NCBI GenBank assembly: GCA_007131405.1
Contig: SLQR01000032.1
Coordinates: 1 to 58,555 of the forward strand
Length of the DNA stretch: 58,555 nucleotides
Source of the DNA: Candidatus Izemoplasma sp.
Lineage (GTDB): Bacteria > Bacillota_I > Bacilli_A > Izemoplasmatales > Izemoplasmataceae
Direction of reading: 5' to 3'
Below are positions 49,217 through 58,555 of the stretch, in pieces. Under the pieces are notes generated by a model that saw nothing but the letters and a program-made list of their open reading frames with translations, ran no database searches and was not told the origin of the DNA. Within the stretch, counting starts at the first letter, position 1, and each line of letters opens with the position of its first letter. A program made the position numbers and the translations under genes.

Positions 49217-49853
49217 AGAGATTATTGCATCCCGTGTGGCTAAAGAACTAAGCGATGGTGACTTAGTCAATTTAGGCATCGGACTACCAACCTTAGTCGC
49301 AAACTATGTGCCGAGTAACATCGACGTGTTTTTTCAAAGTGAAAACGGATTAATTGGGCTTGGCCCAACCCCAGACGACGATGAAATCGATAAGAATCTT
49401 ACCAATGCCGGTGCGCAATACGTCACCTTAAAACAAGGAGGCATGTATTTCGACTCCGTCACATCCTTTGGGATTATCCGCGGAAACCACGTGAATATTA
49501 CCGTTTTAGGCGCTTTAGAAGTTGACGCCGAAGGCTCCCTTGCTTCATGGATTATTCCTGGAAAACTTGTCCCTGGCATGGGTGGCGCAATGGACTTAGT
49601 GGTGGGCGCAAAAAAAGTGATTATCGCGACAACCCATACCAATAAAGGCAAACCAAAAATCAAAAAACGATGCACCTTACCCCTCACGGCCTATAAAGAA
49701 GTTGACATGATTGTGACAGAACTGGCGGTCATGGAAGTCAGAGACGATGGCTTGCATTTACTTGAGCGTCATCCTAATGCCACCATTGAAACAATCATTG
49801 AACAAACCGACGCACCACTGATTATCAATCACGTAAAATTAATGGAGGTATAA
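49206..49853 (+). CDS. atoA: Butyrate/butyryl-CoA:acetoacetate CoA-transferase subunit B
   Basis: [31 protein letters not shown] (catalytic E in SENG), [14 protein letters not shown]. Confidence 0.93.
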   Translation: MNAKEIIASRVAKELSDGDLVNLGIGLPTLVANYVPSNIDVFFQSENGLIGLGPTPDDDEIDKNLTNAGAQYVTLKQGGMYFDSVTSFGIIRGNHVNITVLGALEVDAEGSLASWIIPGKLVPGMGGAMDLVVGAKKVIIATTHTNKGKPKIKKRCTLPLTAYKEVDMIVTELAVMEVRDDGLHLLERHPNATIETIIEQTDAPLIINHVKLMEV

Positions 49854-49855
49854 AC

Positions 49856-50242
49856 ATGAAAAACGTTATGCACCGATTACGCTTATCCCAAGCGGACGCA
49901 CATTATGGTGGCGATTTAGTTGATGGCGCAAAAGTCTTAGCCTTTTTTGGCGACGTGGCCACCGAACTTTTAATTCATACCGATGGGGATGAAGGCCTCT
50001 TTCGTGCCTATGAATCCATTGACTTTTTAGCCCCACTTTACGCGGGTGACTTTATCGAAGTCGAAGCAACCCTTATTCACAAAGGCAACACTTCACGCAA
50101 AATTGAATTTGCTTGCTACAAAGTGATTACAGCAAGAAAAGACATCAGCGCATCCGCAGCGGATTGTTTAAAGGAACGCGTCCTTACCACCAAAGCAGTA
50201 GGAACTTGCATCGTGCCAAAGGACAAGCAACGTCATGAATAA
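49856..50242 (+). CDS. kal: 3-aminobutyryl-CoA ammonia lyase
   Basis: Hot-dog fold [65 protein letters not shown]; position between atoA and kce. Confidence 0.9.
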   Translation: MKNVMHRLRLSQADAHYGGDLVDGAKVLAFFGDVATELLIHTDGDEGLFRAYESIDFLAPLYAGDFIEVEATLIHKGNTSRKIEFACYKVITARKDISASAADCLKERVLTTKAVGTCIVPKDKQRHE

Positions 50243-51077
50243 ACTCATCATAACCTGTGCAATCAGTGGCGCGGAAGTGATGAAAGAGCATAATCCCTAC
50301 GTGCCTTATACTGTCGATGAAATGGTCCGTGAAGCACGTGAAGCCGTCGACGCAGGCGCGGCCATCATTCATTTGCATGCACGCTTTGATGATGGCACAC
50401 CTACGCAAGATAAAGCTCGATATGAAACCATCATCAAAGCAATACGTAAGGCATGTCCGGATGTCATCATTCAACCTTCAACAGGTGGCGCAGTGGGCAT
50501 GAGCCGTGAAGAGCGAATGCAAGTCACAGAACTCCCAATTGAAATGGCGACACTTGATTGTGGGACGCTTAATTTTGGTGGGGACGCTATTTTTATCAAC
50601 ACCGAAAACGACATAAAATATTTCGCGAAAACAATGAAGGAGCGAAATATTTTCCCCGAACTTGAATGCTTTGAGAAAGGCCATATTGATATGGTCTTGA
50701 ACCTTCACAAAAAAGGCTTTATCCACGCCCCACTTCATTTTAGTTTTGTGCTCGGTGTCAATGGCGGCATGCGTGGTGAAGCAAGAGACTTTCACTTTTT
50801 GCGCGAAAGTTTGCCCCCTAGTGCCACCTTTAGTGTCGCTGGGATTGGGCGTTATGAATTCCGACTTGCTGAACTCGCCATTCACCATGGCGGCCATGTC
50901 CGTGTGGGATTAGAAGATAATATTTACCTTGAAAAAGGTGTGCTAGCCGAAGGCAACAAAGCCCTCGTCAAAAAAGTCGTTGCCATGGCAAACGAAGCAA
51001 ATCGTTGCGTTGCAACCCCAAAAGAAGCGCGTCAACTACTTGGCATAAAGGAGTTTGATCATGAAAACATATTGTAA
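50235..51077 (+). CDS. kce: 3-keto-5-aminohexanoate cleavage enzyme
   Basis: [61 protein letters not shown] family. Confidence 0.95.
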   Translation: MNKLIITCAISGAEVMKEHNPYVPYTVDEMVREAREAVDAGAAIIHLHARFDDGTPTQDKARYETIIKAIRKACPDVIIQPSTGGAVGMSREERMQVTELPIEMATLDCGTLNFGGDAIFINTENDIKYFAKTMKERNIFPELECFEKGHIDMVLNLHKKGFIHAPLHFSFVLGVNGGMRGEARDFHFLRESLPPSATFSVAGIGRYEFRLAELAIHHGGHVRVGLEDNIYLEKGVLAEGNKALVKKVVAMANEANRCVATPKEARQLLGIKEFDHENIL

Positions 51078-52095
51078 GTACGGAAGCCATCGTGTCATTA
51101 GCCCAAAAGGAGCGTTGCCACAAGCCGCCGAAATAATCGATAATACCATGACGCTTTACCCAAATGAAGTATTAATAGACGTTACCACTTTAAACATTGA
51201 TTCGGCCTCATTTCATCAAATTAAAGAAGTCTGCAACCACGATAAAGACGCAATGAAAAACATGATTCTTGACATTGTCGCGATGAAAGGCAAAATGCAA
51301 AACCCAATCACAAAAAGTGGTGGGATGTTAATTGGTGAAATTCGTCAAGTAGGCGCAGATTTTCACAATCAAACGCTTACCCCAAACACCAAAATAGCGA
51401 CCCTTGTTTCGCTTTCGTTAACCCCTTTAATGATTGATGAAATCATTGACATTAACTTAAGCAACGAACAAGTCACCATCAAAGGGAAAGCGATTCTTTT
51501 TGATTCAGGACTTTATGCGGAACTCCCGCATGACCTCGATGAAAAATTAGCGCTTGCGGCACTTGATGTTGCCGGCGCGCCAGCTCAAGTAAGAAAACTC
51601 GCAAAAAAAGGCGATACAGTCTTTATTTTAGGCGCCGCTGGTAAAAGTGGCTTACTGTGTGCCTATGAAGCAAAAAAACAAGTCGGTCAAAAAGGCAAAG
51701 TCATTGGGTTAGTCAATGAAACCCCTCAAGTGGACTTTTTAAAAGCCTTTGATGTCTGTGATGAGATTCTCTTTGGCGACGCACTCAACGCTTTAGCCGT
51801 CTATGAAGCCGTGAGCGACGTCACAGACGGTAAACTTGCCGATCTCACGATTAATGTCGTTAATGTTGAAAACACCGAAATGACTTCGATTCTAAGTACC
51901 AAAGACGAAGGCACGGTCTATTTCTTTAGCATGGCCACATCATTCACCAAAGCAGCTCTAGGCGCTGAAGGTGTCGGCAAAGACGTTAACATGATTATTG
52001 GCAATGGTTACACAAAAAACCATGCCCTCATCACCCTTGATTTATTAAGAGAAAACAAACAAATACGCGACGCGTTTTCAAAAAAATATATCTAA
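51061..52095 (+). CDS. kdd: L-erythro-3,5-diaminohexanoate dehydrogenase
   Basis: YGSHRVISPKGALPQAAEIIDN, Rossmann-like VFILGAAGKSGLLCAYEAKKQ; position in kam cluster; ATG 61 nt after the track start codon TTG is not needed, ATG 51061 used. Confidence 0.92.
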   Translation: MKTYCKYGSHRVISPKGALPQAAEIIDNTMTLYPNEVLIDVTTLNIDSASFHQIKEVCNHDKDAMKNMILDIVAMKGKMQNPITKSGGMLIGEIRQVGADFHNQTLTPNTKIATLVSLSLTPLMIDEIIDINLSNEQVTIKGKAILFDSGLYAELPHDLDEKLALAALDVAGAPAQVRKLAKKGDTVFILGAAGKSGLLCAYEAKKQVGQKGKVIGLVNETPQVDFLKAFDVCDEILFGDALNALAVYEAVSDVTDGKLADLTINVVNVENTEMTSILSTKDEGTVYFFSMATSFTKAALGAEGVGKDVNMIIGNGYTKNHALITLDLLRENKQIRDAFSKKYI

Positions 52096-52109
52096 AAAGG
52101 AGGTTCGCC

Positions 52110-53375
52110 ATGAAATCAATTCTGAATAATGCTTACAAAGCACGAAAAGATAAATACTTCGGTCATGTGTCAAACGAAGACTGGCAAGACTGGAAATGGC
52201 AAACGAAACACCGCATTAAAACCACCGACCAACTGAAAAACTACATCGAACTCTCTGAACGTGAAGAACACATGATTGACGATGTACTCGGTCGTTTTCG
52301 TATGGCTATTACGCCGTATTTCTTAACGCTGATTGATCCCTTAGACCCTGAATGCCCAATTCGTCTTCAAGCCATCCCGTTAGGCAATGAACTCACCATC
52401 GGCAAACACGATTTGCATGACCCATTAGCAGAAGACCATGATTCACCTGTCCCAGGCTTAACCCACCGTTACCCAGACCGTGTCCTCTTCTTAATTACTG
52501 ACATGTGTAGCATGTACTGCAGACACTGCACGCGCAGGCGTTTTGCCGGAATGAAAGATACCGACACTAGCCAAGACCATCTCGATTTGGCGATTGAATA
52601 CATCCGAGAGCATGAAGAGATACGAGACGTTTTATTAAGTGGTGGCGATGCCTTTTTAGTGAGCGATGAGCGCATTGAATACATCCTTAAAAAACTCCGT
52701 GCAATCGACCATGTTGAAGTTATCCGTTTTGGCACAAGAACGCCAGTTGTTATGCCACAACGCATCACCGATAATCTTGTGAACATTCTTAAAAAATACC
52801 ATCCAATATGGGTCAATACCCACTTCAACCACCCCGATGAAATCACCGAAGAAAGCAAAACGGCTATTGATCGCTTAGCGGATGCGGGCATCCCACTCGG
52901 CAACCAAAGTGTCCTTTTGCGCGGCGTTAATGATTGCGTTCACGTTATGCGAAAGCTCGTCACAAGCCTTGTTGCTATACGCGTACGTCCTTACTACATT
53001 TACCAATGTGACTTATCGATGGGAATTGAACATTTCCGCACCCCAGTCTCAAAAGGCATTGAAATTATTGAAGGCTTACGTGGACACGTCAGTGGGTTTG
53101 CGGTGCCAACCTTTGTTGTTGATGCCCCAGGTGGTGGCGGGAAAATTCCAGTCATGCCACAGTATGTTTTATCAAGTGCCCCGGGTAAAATCGTCTTACG
53201 AAACTACGAAGGGGTTATCACGACCTACAGCGAACCAACACACTACGTGTCAAACTGTCAATGTGAAGACTGCAAAACGGTCCATACTGACGGTGTCAGT
53301 GGGTTATTGCAAGGCGAACGCATTGCTCTTGAGCCTAGTCACCTAAGACGAAATGAACGCATAAACCGTGAATAA
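52110..53375 (+). CDS. kamA: Lysine 2,3-aminomutase (radical SAM)
   Basis: DWQDWKWQTKHRIKT, CSMYCRHCTRRRFAG (CxxxCxxC), VLLSGGDAFLVSDERIEYIL, QSVLLRGVND. Confidence 0.97.
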   Translation: MKSILNNAYKARKDKYFGHVSNEDWQDWKWQTKHRIKTTDQLKNYIELSEREEHMIDDVLGRFRMAITPYFLTLIDPLDPECPIRLQAIPLGNELTIGKHDLHDPLAEDHDSPVPGLTHRYPDRVLFLITDMCSMYCRHCTRRRFAGMKDTDTSQDHLDLAIEYIREHEEIRDVLLSGGDAFLVSDERIEYILKKLRAIDHVEVIRFGTRTPVVMPQRITDNLVNILKKYHPIWVNTHFNHPDEITEESKTAIDRLADAGIPLGNQSVLLRGVNDCVHVMRKLVTSLVAIRVRPYYIYQCDLSMGIEHFRTPVSKGIEIIEGLRGHVSGFAVPTFVVDAPGGGGKIPVMPQYVLSSAPGKIVLRNYEGVITTYSEPTHYVSNCQCEDCKTVHTDGVSGLLQGERIALEPSHLRRNERINRE

Positions 53376-54339
53376 CCTATTAAGAGAACACCGCACTGTT
53401 GGCATTGTTGGTCTAGCAAAAAACACCGGAAAAACGACGACACTCAATGCCTTAATCCAAACGTATAAACACAAAACCATAGGCCTTACCAGCATCGGTC
53501 TTGACGGCGAAAAAATCGATCAAATGACCTATCTACCCAAACCACGCATTGAGGTATCCGCATCGATGGTCGTTGCGACTGCAACACAATGTTTAAGGGA
53601 TTGTTCGCTTGCGTATACGCTTTTAGAAGAAACCCCTTTTCAAACCGCCCTTGGGCCAATTGTGCTGGTCAAAATTGAAGAGTCTGGTCACTTAGTCATC
53701 GCCGGACCAACCACCAACCAAGCGATGAATCATGTGATTAACCGCTTAAAAACCTACACCGACCACGTCTTTATTGATGGCGCGTTTAACCGCTTAACCT
53801 TTGCCTCAATTGAATCGATTGATGCGATTATTTTAGCCACGGGCGCAAGCGTGCACTCGGACATGGATGAAACCATCAAAAAAACACTCAATGCAGTTAA
53901 TACATTTAGCTTGCCCCTCCGAGAAATGCCCCAGCTAACACCCCTTGAAAAGATGGTCGTCTACCATGAAAAAATCCCTACCACGTTTGACCGTAAAGAC
54001 TACACACACCTTATCAAACTCTATCAAACAAACCCATTTACCGCACTTTATGTAAAAGGTGCGATTACTGAAACCCTGTGCAACCATTTTATCCGTCATC
54101 AGATGAAAAACTTTACCCTGATTGCACAAGACGCAACGAAGTTTTTATTGCCTGTTCGCTACAGCGATTACCTAAAAAGTTTGGCCATAAAAAAAGCCGT
54201 CTTACGCAACATTAATCTTCTAGCAGTCACCATCAACCCAGAAAGTCCTACAGGCAAACACTACGATGCTGAACTTTTTAAGCACGCATTAGCTAAAAAA
54301 CTCGATGTGCCTGTCATCAATGTAAAACGAACGGAGTGA
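53368..54339 (+). CDS. kamB: KamB-like P-loop protein (lysine aminomutase accessory)
   Basis: GIVGLAKNTGKTTTLNALI Walker A; located between kamA and kamD. Confidence 0.75.
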   Translation: MNNLLREHRTVGIVGLAKNTGKTTTLNALIQTYKHKTIGLTSIGLDGEKIDQMTYLPKPRIEVSASMVVATATQCLRDCSLAYTLLEETPFQTALGPIVLVKIEESGHLVIAGPTTNQAMNHVINRLKTYTDHVFIDGAFNRLTFASIESIDAIILATGASVHSDMDETIKKTLNAVNTFSLPLREMPQLTPLEKMVVYHEKIPTTFDRKDYTHLIKLYQTNPFTALYVKGAITETLCNHFIRHQMKNFTLIAQDATKFLLPVRYSDYLKSLAIKKAVLRNINLLAVTINPESPTGKHYDAELFKHALAKKLDVPVINVKRTE

Positions 54340-54344
54340 ACTTA

Positions 54345-55904
54345 ATGAAACTAACGTTAAACGAAGACACTATCCGCGCGTGTCGCACAGACGCAAAAAC
54401 CATTGTCGATGATCTTATTACGATGATCGATAAACATAGCACCGTATCCGTTGAACGCACGATTTTACGCTTGCTCGGCATTGATGGTGTGAACGACTTT
54501 GATATTCCCTTTGTGAATGTTCTCGTTGATCACATCAACGATCATGCCGATTTATCAAAAGGCGTTAGCCATTACCTAGCTGCAGCGGTTAAGGATACAA
54601 AACTTTCCCCTCAAGCCATTGCGGAAAAAATCAATGCAAGCACGTTGTCGCTTAAACCGTATCAAGATGTGGAAACTGATATGGCTGTGCTTATGCCGTA
54701 TATTGAGTCAACACTTGAAGCAATCAACAAACAAAAAGCAACGCGTCAAACCTTTATGCAATCGCGTCAAACCGATCAACCTGAAAAGTATGTGATTGTC
54801 GCGACGGGCAATATTTATGAAGACATTGAACAAGCAAAAAGCGCCGCCAAAAAAGGCGCCGATATTATTGCGGTGATCCGAACAACAGGGCAATCACTTC
54901 TTGATTATGTTCCTTATGGCGCCACAACCGAAGGGTTTGGGGGAACGTACGCCACTCAAGAAAACTTCCGCTTAATGCGTGAGGCCCTTGATGCGGTGTC
55001 AAAAGAAGAAGGACGCTACATAAAACTCGTCAATTATGCCTCAGGATTATGCATGCCAGAAATTGCTGCGATGGGTGCCATTGAACGCTTAGATATGATG
55101 TTAAACGATTCACTGTATGGCATTATCTTCCGCGACATCAATATGAAACGCACGCTCATTGATCAATATTTTTCGCGTGTCATCAGTGCGTACGCCGACA
55201 TTACCATCAACACCGGTGAAGACAACTACTTAACCACAAGCGATGCCTTTGATCATGCGCACACAGTCTTAGCCAGTCAGTTTATCAATGAACAGTTTGC
55301 GGCTTCTGCGCACATGAAAGAATCGTTAATGGGTCTTGGACATGCTTATGAGATTGACCCGGATATGGAGAACAGTTTTCTTTATGAACTTGCTCAAGCC
55401 GCTTTAAGTAAACACATCTTTCCCCGTGCTCCACTAAAATACATGCCACCAACCAAACACATGACGGGCGATATCTTTAAAGGCACCATTCAAAACGCCT
55501 TATTCAATATCGCGGCGGTCTCGACCAATCAATCGATTCATCTCTTAGGCATGTTAACTGAAGCCATTCACACCCCGTTTATGAGTGATCGTGCGCTTGC
55601 GCTTGATAACGCAACGTATATATACAAAGCCTTTAAAGACTTTGGTGCCGACATTGAGTTTAAGGAAGATGGCTTAATGAATACCCGTGCTCAAGATGTT
55701 TTAAGCAACGCAAAAGCTTTGCTTGATACGATCTCAGAAGAAGGGTTATTTACCACCCTTGAAAAAGGTCGTTTTGCGGAAATATCGCGTAGTCCACACC
55801 TCGGTAAAGGATTAGATGGTGTGTTTGAAAAAGCACCATCGTATAAAAACCCCGTGATTGACGTATTGATTAAGCAGCTAAAGGAGGGAGACACATGGCT
55901 TTAA
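54345..55904 (+). CDS. kamD: D-lysine 5,6-aminomutase alpha subunit
   Basis: TILRLLGIDGVND, PYGATTEGFGGTYATQENFRLMREALD, SRSPHLGKGLDGVFEKAPSYKNP; adjacent kamE. Confidence 0.95.
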   Translation: MKLTLNEDTIRACRTDAKTIVDDLITMIDKHSTVSVERTILRLLGIDGVNDFDIPFVNVLVDHINDHADLSKGVSHYLAAAVKDTKLSPQAIAEKINASTLSLKPYQDVETDMAVLMPYIESTLEAINKQKATRQTFMQSRQTDQPEKYVIVATGNIYEDIEQAKSAAKKGADIIAVIRTTGQSLLDYVPYGATTEGFGGTYATQENFRLMREALDAVSKEEGRYIKLVNYASGLCMPEIAAMGAIERLDMMLNDSLYGIIFRDINMKRTLIDQYFSRVISAYADITINTGEDNYLTTSDAFDHAHTVLASQFINEQFAASAHMKESLMGLGHAYEIDPDMENSFLYELAQAALSKHIFPRAPLKYMPPTKHMTGDIFKGTIQNALFNIAAVSTNQSIHLLGMLTEAIHTPFMSDRALALDNATYIYKAFKDFGADIEFKEDGLMNTRAQDVLSNAKALLDTISEEGLFTTLEKGRFAEISRSPHLGKGLDGVFEKAPSYKNPVIDVLIKQLKEGDTWL

Positions 55905-56632
55905 TTCGTCCTTATGGCGATACCTTAAACGATGGAAAGATTCAACTTAGTTTCACATTACCGTTGCCTTGCGATGCCCTCGGCGAAGAAACCGCCAAAG
56001 CCTTTGCGCATAAAATGGGCATTGAAAATGTCTCCGTTGTCCACAGCGAAGCCTTGTCTGAAGGCTACTCTTATTACATTGTCTATGGAACCTTAACCCA
56101 CCAAGTTGACCCAACGTCCTTAACTGTCACCGAAGTGGAAACAACTGCCATGAGCAAAGAAGCGATTGAAGCCTATATTGACACCCATTTTGATCGCGAT
56201 CTTGTCTTTATCGGCGCATCAACGGGTACAGATGCGCATACAGTAGGCATTGATGCCATCATGAACATGAAAGGCTATAGTGGTCATTATGGTTTAGAGC
56301 GTTATAAACACATAAAAGCCATTAACTTAGGTAGCCAAGTCGATAATGAAACCCTGTTAAGTGAAGCCTTAAAGCATCAAGCAGATGTGATACTGATCTC
56401 ACAAACGGTTACACAAAAAGATGTGCACATCCAAAATTTAACCGCCTTTATCGAACTGTTAGAAGCGGAAAATGTGCGCGATGACTTTATTGTCATCATT
56501 GGGGGAGCACGCATTAATCACGCGCTCGCAAAAGAACTCGGATATGACGCTGGGTTTGGGCCGAAAAAGTTTGCCTTTGATGTAGCGAGTTTTGCTGTTT
56601 TAGCTTTACACGAAAAAAAGAAAGTCAATTGA
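55895..56632 (+). CDS. kamE: D-lysine 5,6-aminomutase beta subunit (B12/PLP-binding)
   Basis: GASTGTDAHTVGIDAIMNMKGYSGHYGLERY with the DxHxxG base-off cobalamin motif; IIGGARINHALAKELGYDAGFGP. Confidence 0.95.
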   Translation: MALIRPYGDTLNDGKIQLSFTLPLPCDALGEETAKAFAHKMGIENVSVVHSEALSEGYSYYIVYGTLTHQVDPTSLTVTEVETTAMSKEAIEAYIDTHFDRDLVFIGASTGTDAHTVGIDAIMNMKGYSGHYGLERYKHIKAINLGSQVDNETLLSEALKHQADVILISQTVTQKDVHIQNLTAFIELLEAENVRDDFIVIIGGARINHALAKELGYDAGFGPKKFAFDVASFAVLALHEKKKVN

Positions 56633-56645
56633 CTTTCTTTTCTTT
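56615..56645. terminator. Terminator-like hairpin between convergent genes
   Basis: AAGAAAGTCAATTGACTTTCTTTTCTTT. Confidence 0.65.
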
Positions 56646-58555
56646 ATTAAAGAGATGCTTAAGGTCATTTTCTAGAATGCTTTCAATCGTTAACTCAACC
56701 ATTTGCTCACTAAATTGTTGGTTCTTTTCACGGGTTAATGCCTTAATAATAGCCTCAGAAGATAGCGCTTCTGCGTAAGGCTGCGTTGCAGCCATCGACG
56801 CAACCGCTTCAGCGATTGCTAGTATTTGACTTCCAAGGTTTATATCGTCGCCTTTAAGTTGATCGGGATAGCCAAGGCCATCAAAACGTTCATGGTGATG
56901 GCGTACATAAAGCGCCACATTGGTTAAAACGTCAGACTGATTTAAGACATGGAACCCCTTCATCGGATGGGCTTTCATTTGCTCGTAATCCGACACACTG
57001 AATAAGGATTCTTTGCGTACAATTGTCTCTTCAACGCCCAGTTTACCAAGATCATGCGCAATTCCAGCCCAGTACAATTCATCAATTTGGCTTTCGGTTA
57101 ACTTCATCTTTTGGGCAAGTGTTTTGGCAATATACGCCACATCCAAACTGTGTTGTTTTAAGTCCTTTTCATAAAGTTCAAGCGTTCTCAGTAAACTGAG
57201 CACCATTTCATGTTTTTTTGTGTCAAACTCTTTTGAGAAACGCTCGGATTCATAATAGGCGGTAAAAAGCGTTTGAATGGATTTAAAAAACGTGTAGTCA
57301 CTTTCAGTAAAATCATAAGGGTTATCGATCGCGAGATCAAAACTCATCTCACAAGTTGAGGTTTCATTCAATCGAAGCCCAACGTGAATACTTTGTTTGA
57401 TTGGCGGTTGATTATTGGCGTAGTCCGCATAACGGCGTTTTAAATGAAGACGTATTTTTTGTTCAGCGTTATAGACAATGGTTGGGTGCTTTAAATTTTG
57501 TTGCCAATGCTTAGCCTCGTATTTCAAGGCATTCAAATGGTCGGTATCAAAGCCAATCGTTTTAACAAAATGCACGTGGTCACCAATCAACATGCATGAT
57601 CCATAATCGGCTTTATCAAAAAGCGTAAAGATCGTGTCAAACATTTTGGTAATCTGTTGGTTAAGACGCGGGGCATCCACACGGTGATACGCTGAAGAAA
57701 AGTCCAGCAAGGTATGGGTTGCGTCAAGGATTTTATCTAGGCGGTTACTTGTTTCAAAAATAGCCTGATTGTTTTTTTGCACACGGTACATATAATCTTT
57801 AATCAGTAAGACGGTGAGGGTTAAAAAGATTAAAAAGATATTGATGTCAATCATTAAACTGAAGTAATTAATGCCTGTATCGTAAGGCGAATAAAAGACA
57901 AGAAAGTAATAGGTTAAAAAGGAAAACATATAAGCGGTTCGGTAGGGATAGCGAAACGCAATCGCAATTGCAAACAAACTGAAGAAATACTTATGTTCAC
58001 GGAAATAAATCCCGGGAATTAACTCCGCAAAGAAAAGATAAGCAAAGAGCAAGAAAAAAGCATAAAACAGCCCTTCTTCAAAGGAAAAACGAGTTGGAAG
58101 TGGGTGTTTATCAAAATGCAACGCAAAAAGCAACGGCACACCAATAATAATTAAACTCGTTACATCACCAATCCACCAGATAAACATGCTGAGGAAGAGT
58201 TCATCAAACGCGCGAAAGCCAAACAAAACAAGAATGGCGTGGCCTGAAAGACTTGCGAGTATCCCAATGACACTGGCAATAAGGAGAAACTTGGCAATAT
58301 TGATCCATTTCGTGTTGACCTTATAACCAATAAGGGTATTTAACGAATAACCAATGTATGCTGGAATTACACTAAATAAGCCTAACAGAAACGCTTGAAT
58401 GGTCATCGACACAAGTGTTGCATCGCCCGTTAAAAGATAACTTGCCATGTATCCAAGGATAGACCCAATCACCAAACTGTAAAAGACACGCATACCATAG
58501 TAAAAAGCAAACCCGAAAATAAACCCAAGAGCAGGCCAAATCAAGCTGGATTCAT
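56625..58555 (-). CDS. Membrane HD-GYP domain phosphodiesterase, N-terminus possibly truncated by window end
   Basis: AGIAHDLGKLGVEETIVRKESLFSVSDYEQMKAHPMKGFHVL, HHHERFDGLGYPDQLKGDDINLGSQILAIAEAV; the frame stays open from TTG 58544 to the window edge. Confidence 0.88.
   Translation of the reverse strand, partial: ESSLIWPALGFIFGFAFYYGMRVFYSLVIGSILGYMASYLLTGDATLVSMTIQAFLLGLFSVIPAYIGYSLNTLIGYKVNTKWINIAKFLLIASVIGILASLSGHAILVLFGFRAFDELFLSMFIWWIGDVTSLIIIGVPLLFALHFDKHPLPTRFSFEEGLFYAFFLLFAYLFFAELIPGIYFREHKYFFSLFAIAIAFRYPYRTAYMFSFLTYYFLVFYSPYDTGINYFSLMIDINIFLIFLTLTVLLIKDYMYRVQKNNQAIFETSNRLDKILDATHTLLDFSSAYHRVDAPRLNQQITKMFDTIFTLFDKADYGSCMLIGDHVHFVKTIGFDTDHLNALKYEAKHWQQNLKHPTIVYNAEQKIRLHLKRRYADYANNQPPIKQSIHVGLRLNETSTCEMSFDLAIDNPYDFTESDYTFFKSIQTLFTAYYESERFSKEFDTKKHEMVLSLLRTLELYEKDLKQHSLDVAYIAKTLAQKMKLTESQIDELYWAGIAHDLGKLGVEETIVRKESLFSVSDYEQMKAHPMKGFHVLNQSDVLTNVALYVRHHHERFDGLGYPDQLKGDDINLGSQILAIAEAVASMAATQPYAEALSSEAIIKALTREKNQQFSEQMVELTIESILENDLKHLFNKEKKVN

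Noticed and set aside
52882-53346. 154-aa + ORF overlapping kamA in another frame (also 52469..52903 minus)
   Set aside because: Entirely inside a strongly supported kamA; no SD, no recognisable motif.
1-58555. CRISPR arrays, tRNA/rRNA genes, insertion sequences, prophage
   Set aside because: No regularly spaced repeats, tRNA/rRNA-like sequence, transposase/integrase motifs or phage structural genes were recognised on reading.

Overview
58.6 kb of low-to-moderate GC bacterial chromosome, densely coding, with short intergenic gaps and strong intrinsic terminators. Gene content (membrane lipoproteins, PDH complex plus lipoate ligase, NAD salvage, class III FBPase, HtpG) fits a free-living Tenericutes/Izemoplasmatales-like or related Firmicute. 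That placement is inference; UGA is clearly used as a stop. No tRNA, rRNA, CRISPR or transposon was recognised. The two most interesting loci are: (1) 47.9-56.6 kb, an apparently complete lysine-fermentation operon (MaoC-like hydratase, AtoD/AtoA-like CoA transferase, Kal, Kce, Kdd, KamA, KamB-like P-loop protein, KamD, KamE). It has a consensus promoter and a lysine-riboswitch-like leader whose aptamer 3' end overlaps the 5' arm of an intrinsic terminator, which predicts a lysine ON switch. It lacks the usual acyl-CoA dehydrogenase/Etf genes and kamC, and has a MaoC hydratase instead. (2) 9.6-10.8 kb, a family 1 encapsulin nanocompartment with an encapsulated-ferritin cargo carrying a C-terminal loading peptide. 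Other items include a lipoprotein gene split by an in-frame TAA, a c-di-GMP module (one GGDEF protein, two HD-GYP paralogues), an RsgI-like lipoprotein divergent from a membrane-anchored XRE regulator, a degenerate BY-kinase-like protein, and an ~899-aa coiled-coil protein next to cardiolipin synthase. All identifications are from reading motifs by eye; no searches were run.
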